Below, in pieces: positions 14,155-16,436 of a DNA stretch of 16,436 bases. The notes beneath the pieces were generated by a model. That model saw nothing but the letters and a program-made list of their open reading frames with translations, did not search any database and was not told the DNA's origin. The number at the start of each line of letters is the position of its first letter. Position 1 is the first letter of the stretch. The position numbers were made by a program, and so were the translations under genes. The stretch is from assembly GCA_003477045.1 (NCBI GenBank), contig DMTS01000177.1, positions 1 through 16,436 of the forward strand. Direction: 5' to 3'. Source of the stretch: Candidatus Delongbacteria bacterium. GTDB taxonomy: Bacteria; UBA4055.

Positions 14155-16436
14155 ATGCCTAAGATAAACAATCTGCAAAGTAAAAAAGCTTTTAATATAC
14201 CGGACAGACTTCCGATCGTTCCTTTAATGAACATGGTCGTTTTTCCGAATGTCATAATGCCTCTGGTAGTAAATGATGAGGTATTATTAAGACTCATAAA
14301 CGACAGCATCAGCTCTACTAAGATAGTAGGTATTTTCGCTAATAAACCGGATGAGGAAGGTGGATATAAGAATAACGAAATATACAGCATAGGAACAGCC
14401 GTGATGATACTGAGGATGTTCAGGGGTGACAGGGATAATACTGCAAGACTTCTTGTTCAGGGACTGGGAAGGATCGAGCTTAAAAAGATCGAAAAAGAAG
14501 ATCCTTACCTTGTCGGAAGAGTTGAACAGTTGAGAGAAAAGAAAACCCAAAGCCTCAAACTGACAGCTCTTTTAAGATCGGTCACCGAAACATTTACAGA
14601 GATCATTAATTTGTCGCACAATATTCCTGATGAACTCCGGATCGCGCTGAACACTATCAAGACCCCTTCAAAAGTGGCTGATTTCATAGCTTCAAATCTT
14701 AACCTGGCAATTGATAAAAGGCAAAAGATTCTTGAAGAAACTGATATAGAGGAACGCCTGATACTTCTTTCATCCTATTTGAACAAAGAGCTTAAACTGC
14801 TTAAGCTCACTTCCAAAATTCAGGAAGATGTGGATGAGGAACTGGAAAAAGACCAGAAGGATTATTATCTTAGAGAGCAGCTGCGCGCAATTAAAAAAGA
14901 GCTCGGAGAAACGGAGGACGAATCTCAGGAGCTTGAAGAGCTTCAGAAAAAACTGTCAAAGAAAAAACTTCCTGAGATAGCTCAAACAGCTGCGAAAAGA
15001 GAGCTCAAGAGGCTGAACCGCATGTCGTCGGCATCAAGCGAATATACTGTTGCGAGAACATATCTCGACTGGCTTCTTGACCTACCCTGGCATGAAGAGA
15101 TAATGGACGAAATAGATATAGAGAAAGCAAGGAAAATACTGGATGAGGATCATTACGGGCTTAAAGAAATAAAGGAAAGAATACTCGAATATATGGCTGT
15201 GAAAAAGCTCACCGTTGATTCAAAAGGTAGTATTTTGTGCCTTGTGGGCCCCCCGGGAACAGGAAAAACATCGATAGGAAAATCTATAGCCCGGTCAATG
15301 GGAAGAAAGTTCGTAAGAGCTTCTTTAGGCGGGGTCAGGGACGAAGCCGAGATAAGAGGGCACAGGAGGACATATATAGGTTCAATGCCGGGAATAATTA
15401 TAAAACAGATCAGGCAGGCAGGTGTCAGAAATCCGGTTATGATGCTTGATGAAATAGATAAATTATCAAGCAGCAATCAGGGGGATCCTTCAGCCGCTCT
15501 TCTAGAAGCTCTGGATCCGGAACAAAATGCAAATTTTGTGGATCATTATCTTGATGTTCCGTTCGACCTGTCGAAGATCATGTTTATAATGACAGCCAAT
15601 TATCCTGAATATATTCCCGAACCGCTCCTCGACAGAATGGAAGTTATCGAGTTTCCGAGCTATATTATTCAGGAAAAGATCGCTATAGCTAAAAATTATA
15701 TTACAAAAAGACAGATAAAACAGAATGGTCTTGAGCCGAAAGATATTACTTTTACAGATAAAGCCCTAGAATTCATAGTCGAAAATTATACAAGGGAAGC
15801 AGGGGTCAGACGTCTGGAACAGAGAATAGAAAAGATATGCAGAAAAGTAGCCGTAATAAAAGCTAAGGGAGGGAAAACAGGTGTAGTAATTGATGTAAGT
15901 AAAACAAAGGAATATTTGGGGAATAAATTCATTACGCCCGAGATGGCTAACAGAAAGGACGAAATCGGGATATGCACCGGATTAGCCTGGTCGCCGGCTG
16001 GAGGTTCAATACTTTTTATAGAAGCGACTCTGATGAAAGGTTCAGACAGAGTAAAAATTACGGGTCAGCTTGGTGAGGTCATGCGAGAGTCAGCAGAGAT
16101 AGCAATAAGTTATATGAAATCTAACTCAAAAGCGCTTGGAATTGATCTGAAAAAATTCGAGAAGTCGGATCTTCATATTCATGTTCCGGACGGCGCAACG
16201 CCGAAAGACGGGCCTTCGGCCGGACTTGCTATGACAACAGCCATTATTTCACTTTTCACGGGAATTCCTGTAAGAAGGGATATAGCGATGACGGGAGAGA
16301 TATCTCTTCACGGTAAGGCTATGGAGATCGGCGGACTGAGAGAAAAGGTGATCGCAGCCTATAAAGCAGGGATCAAAACGGTCCTTATCCCAAAAGATAA
16401 CATGAAAGATCTTGAAGAAATTCCCAAAGAAGTTGT
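14155..16436 (+). CDS. lon: ATP-dependent protease Lon (3' end cut by window)
   Basis: The frame is open from the ATG at 14155 (GGAGGAG site just upstream) to the window edge: 760 codons, with perhaps 20-60 missing. Lon degrades misfolded and short-lived regulatory proteins in the cytoplasm. Domains in order: LON substrate-binding N-domain (LPIVPLMNMVVFPNVIMPL, about 20-38), coiled helical region with YYLREQLRAIKKEL (about 240-253), AAA+ module with Walker A GPPGTGKT (365-372) and Walker B MLDEID with Asp432 and Glu433, and GDPSAALLEALDPEQN. The protease domain has catalytic Ser688 in PKDGPSAG and Lys731 in GGLREK. These are 43 residues apart, the same as Ser679 and Lys722 in E. coli Lon. Where most Lons have VLPIGG or VLPVGG before the lysine, this one has AMEIGG. 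It closes the probable kbl-kinase-hsp20-lon operon. Confidence 0.96.
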   Translation, partial: MPKINNLQSKKAFNIPDRLPIVPLMNMVVFPNVIMPLVVNDEVLLRLINDSISSTKIVGIFANKPDEEGGYKNNEIYSIGTAVMILRMFRGDRDNTARLLVQGLGRIELKKIEKEDPYLVGRVEQLREKKTQSLKLTALLRSVTETFTEIINLSHNIPDELRIALNTIKTPSKVADFIASNLNLAIDKRQKILEETDIEERLILLSSYLNKELKLLKLTSKIQEDVDEELEKDQKDYYLREQLRAIKKELGETEDESQELEELQKKLSKKKLPEIAQTAAKRELKRLNRMSSASSEYTVARTYLDWLLDLPWHEEIMDEIDIEKARKILDEDHYGLKEIKERILEYMAVKKLTVDSKGSILCLVGPPGTGKTSIGKSIARSMGRKFVRASLGGVRDEAEIRGHRRTYIGSMPGIIIKQIRQAGVRNPVMMLDEIDKLSSSNQGDPSAALLEALDPEQNANFVDHYLDVPFDLSKIMFIMTANYPEYIPEPLLDRMEVIEFPSYIIQEKIAIAKNYITKRQIKQNGLEPKDITFTDKALEFIVENYTREAGVRRLEQRIEKICRKVAVIKAKGGKTGVVIDVSKTKEYLGNKFITPEMANRKDEIGICTGLAWSPAGGSILFIEATLMKGSDRVKITGQLGEVMRESAEIAISYMKSNSKALGIDLKKFEKSDLHIHVPDGATPKDGPSAGLAMTTAIISLFTGIPVRRDIAMTGEISLHGKAMEIGGLREKVIAAYKAGIKTVLIPKDNMKDLEEIPKEV

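Noticed and set aside
14155..16436. Possible frameshift in lon, because short open frames overlap it
   Set aside because: Codon-by-codon reading from 14155 stays open to the window end with all Lon motifs in one frame.

Overview
The window is a dense bacterial stretch of roughly 40% GC, judged by eye. It carries ten recognisable genes, two of them cut by the window ends. I saw no tRNA, rRNA, CRISPR array, insertion sequence or prophage gene. The periplasm-facing transporter architecture, Shine-Dalgarno starts and simple rho-independent terminators suggest a Gram-negative bacterium. The phylum cannot be fixed from this window; a deltaproteobacterium or a member of the FCB or a candidate phylum are guesses only.

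Region 1 (1-2677, minus strand) ends with the start of an unknown membrane-anchored protein (1-129). Upstream of that, in transcription order, come a DUF4212-type symporter small subunit (2665-1889) and its sodium:solute symporter of the VC_2705/ActP type (1874-210), closed by a terminator at 146-177. The small subunit carries an unusual insert of about 160 residues between its two membrane helices. Region 2 (2678-2909) is a divergent control region with two inverted repeats and candidate promoters on both strands. Region 3 (2910-5171, plus strand) holds a DUF485/YjcH-like protein and a second ActP-type symporter, which has a predicted periplasmic loop of about 175 residues, then a strong terminator. 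The two transport units, back to back, look like alternative uptake systems for acetate or a similar small carboxylate.

Region 4 (5172-8627, plus) is acetyl-CoA synthetase, a stand-alone acyl carrier protein, and an alpha-oxoamine synthase of the Kbl (glycine C-acetyltransferase) type, ended by a terminator. It joins an acetate-activating enzyme, a carrier protein and a PLP enzyme that condenses an acyl thioester with an amino acid, and is the most suggestive metabolic arrangement here. Region 5 (8628-16436, plus) starts with a second Kbl paralogue. It continues with very short gaps through a 1253-residue Ser/Thr kinase-ATPase-helical-repeat protein, a small heat-shock protein and the Lon protease (cut by the window end). 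Spacing suggests one transcript linking a signalling protein to protein quality control.

In outline: acetate is probably imported by one of two sodium/cation symporters and activated by Acs. Acetyl-CoA (or an acetyl or acyl group held on the carrier protein) could then feed one or both Kbl-type enzymes. The kinase-Hsp20-Lon part looks functionally separate, apart from its probable co-transcription with the second kbl gene.
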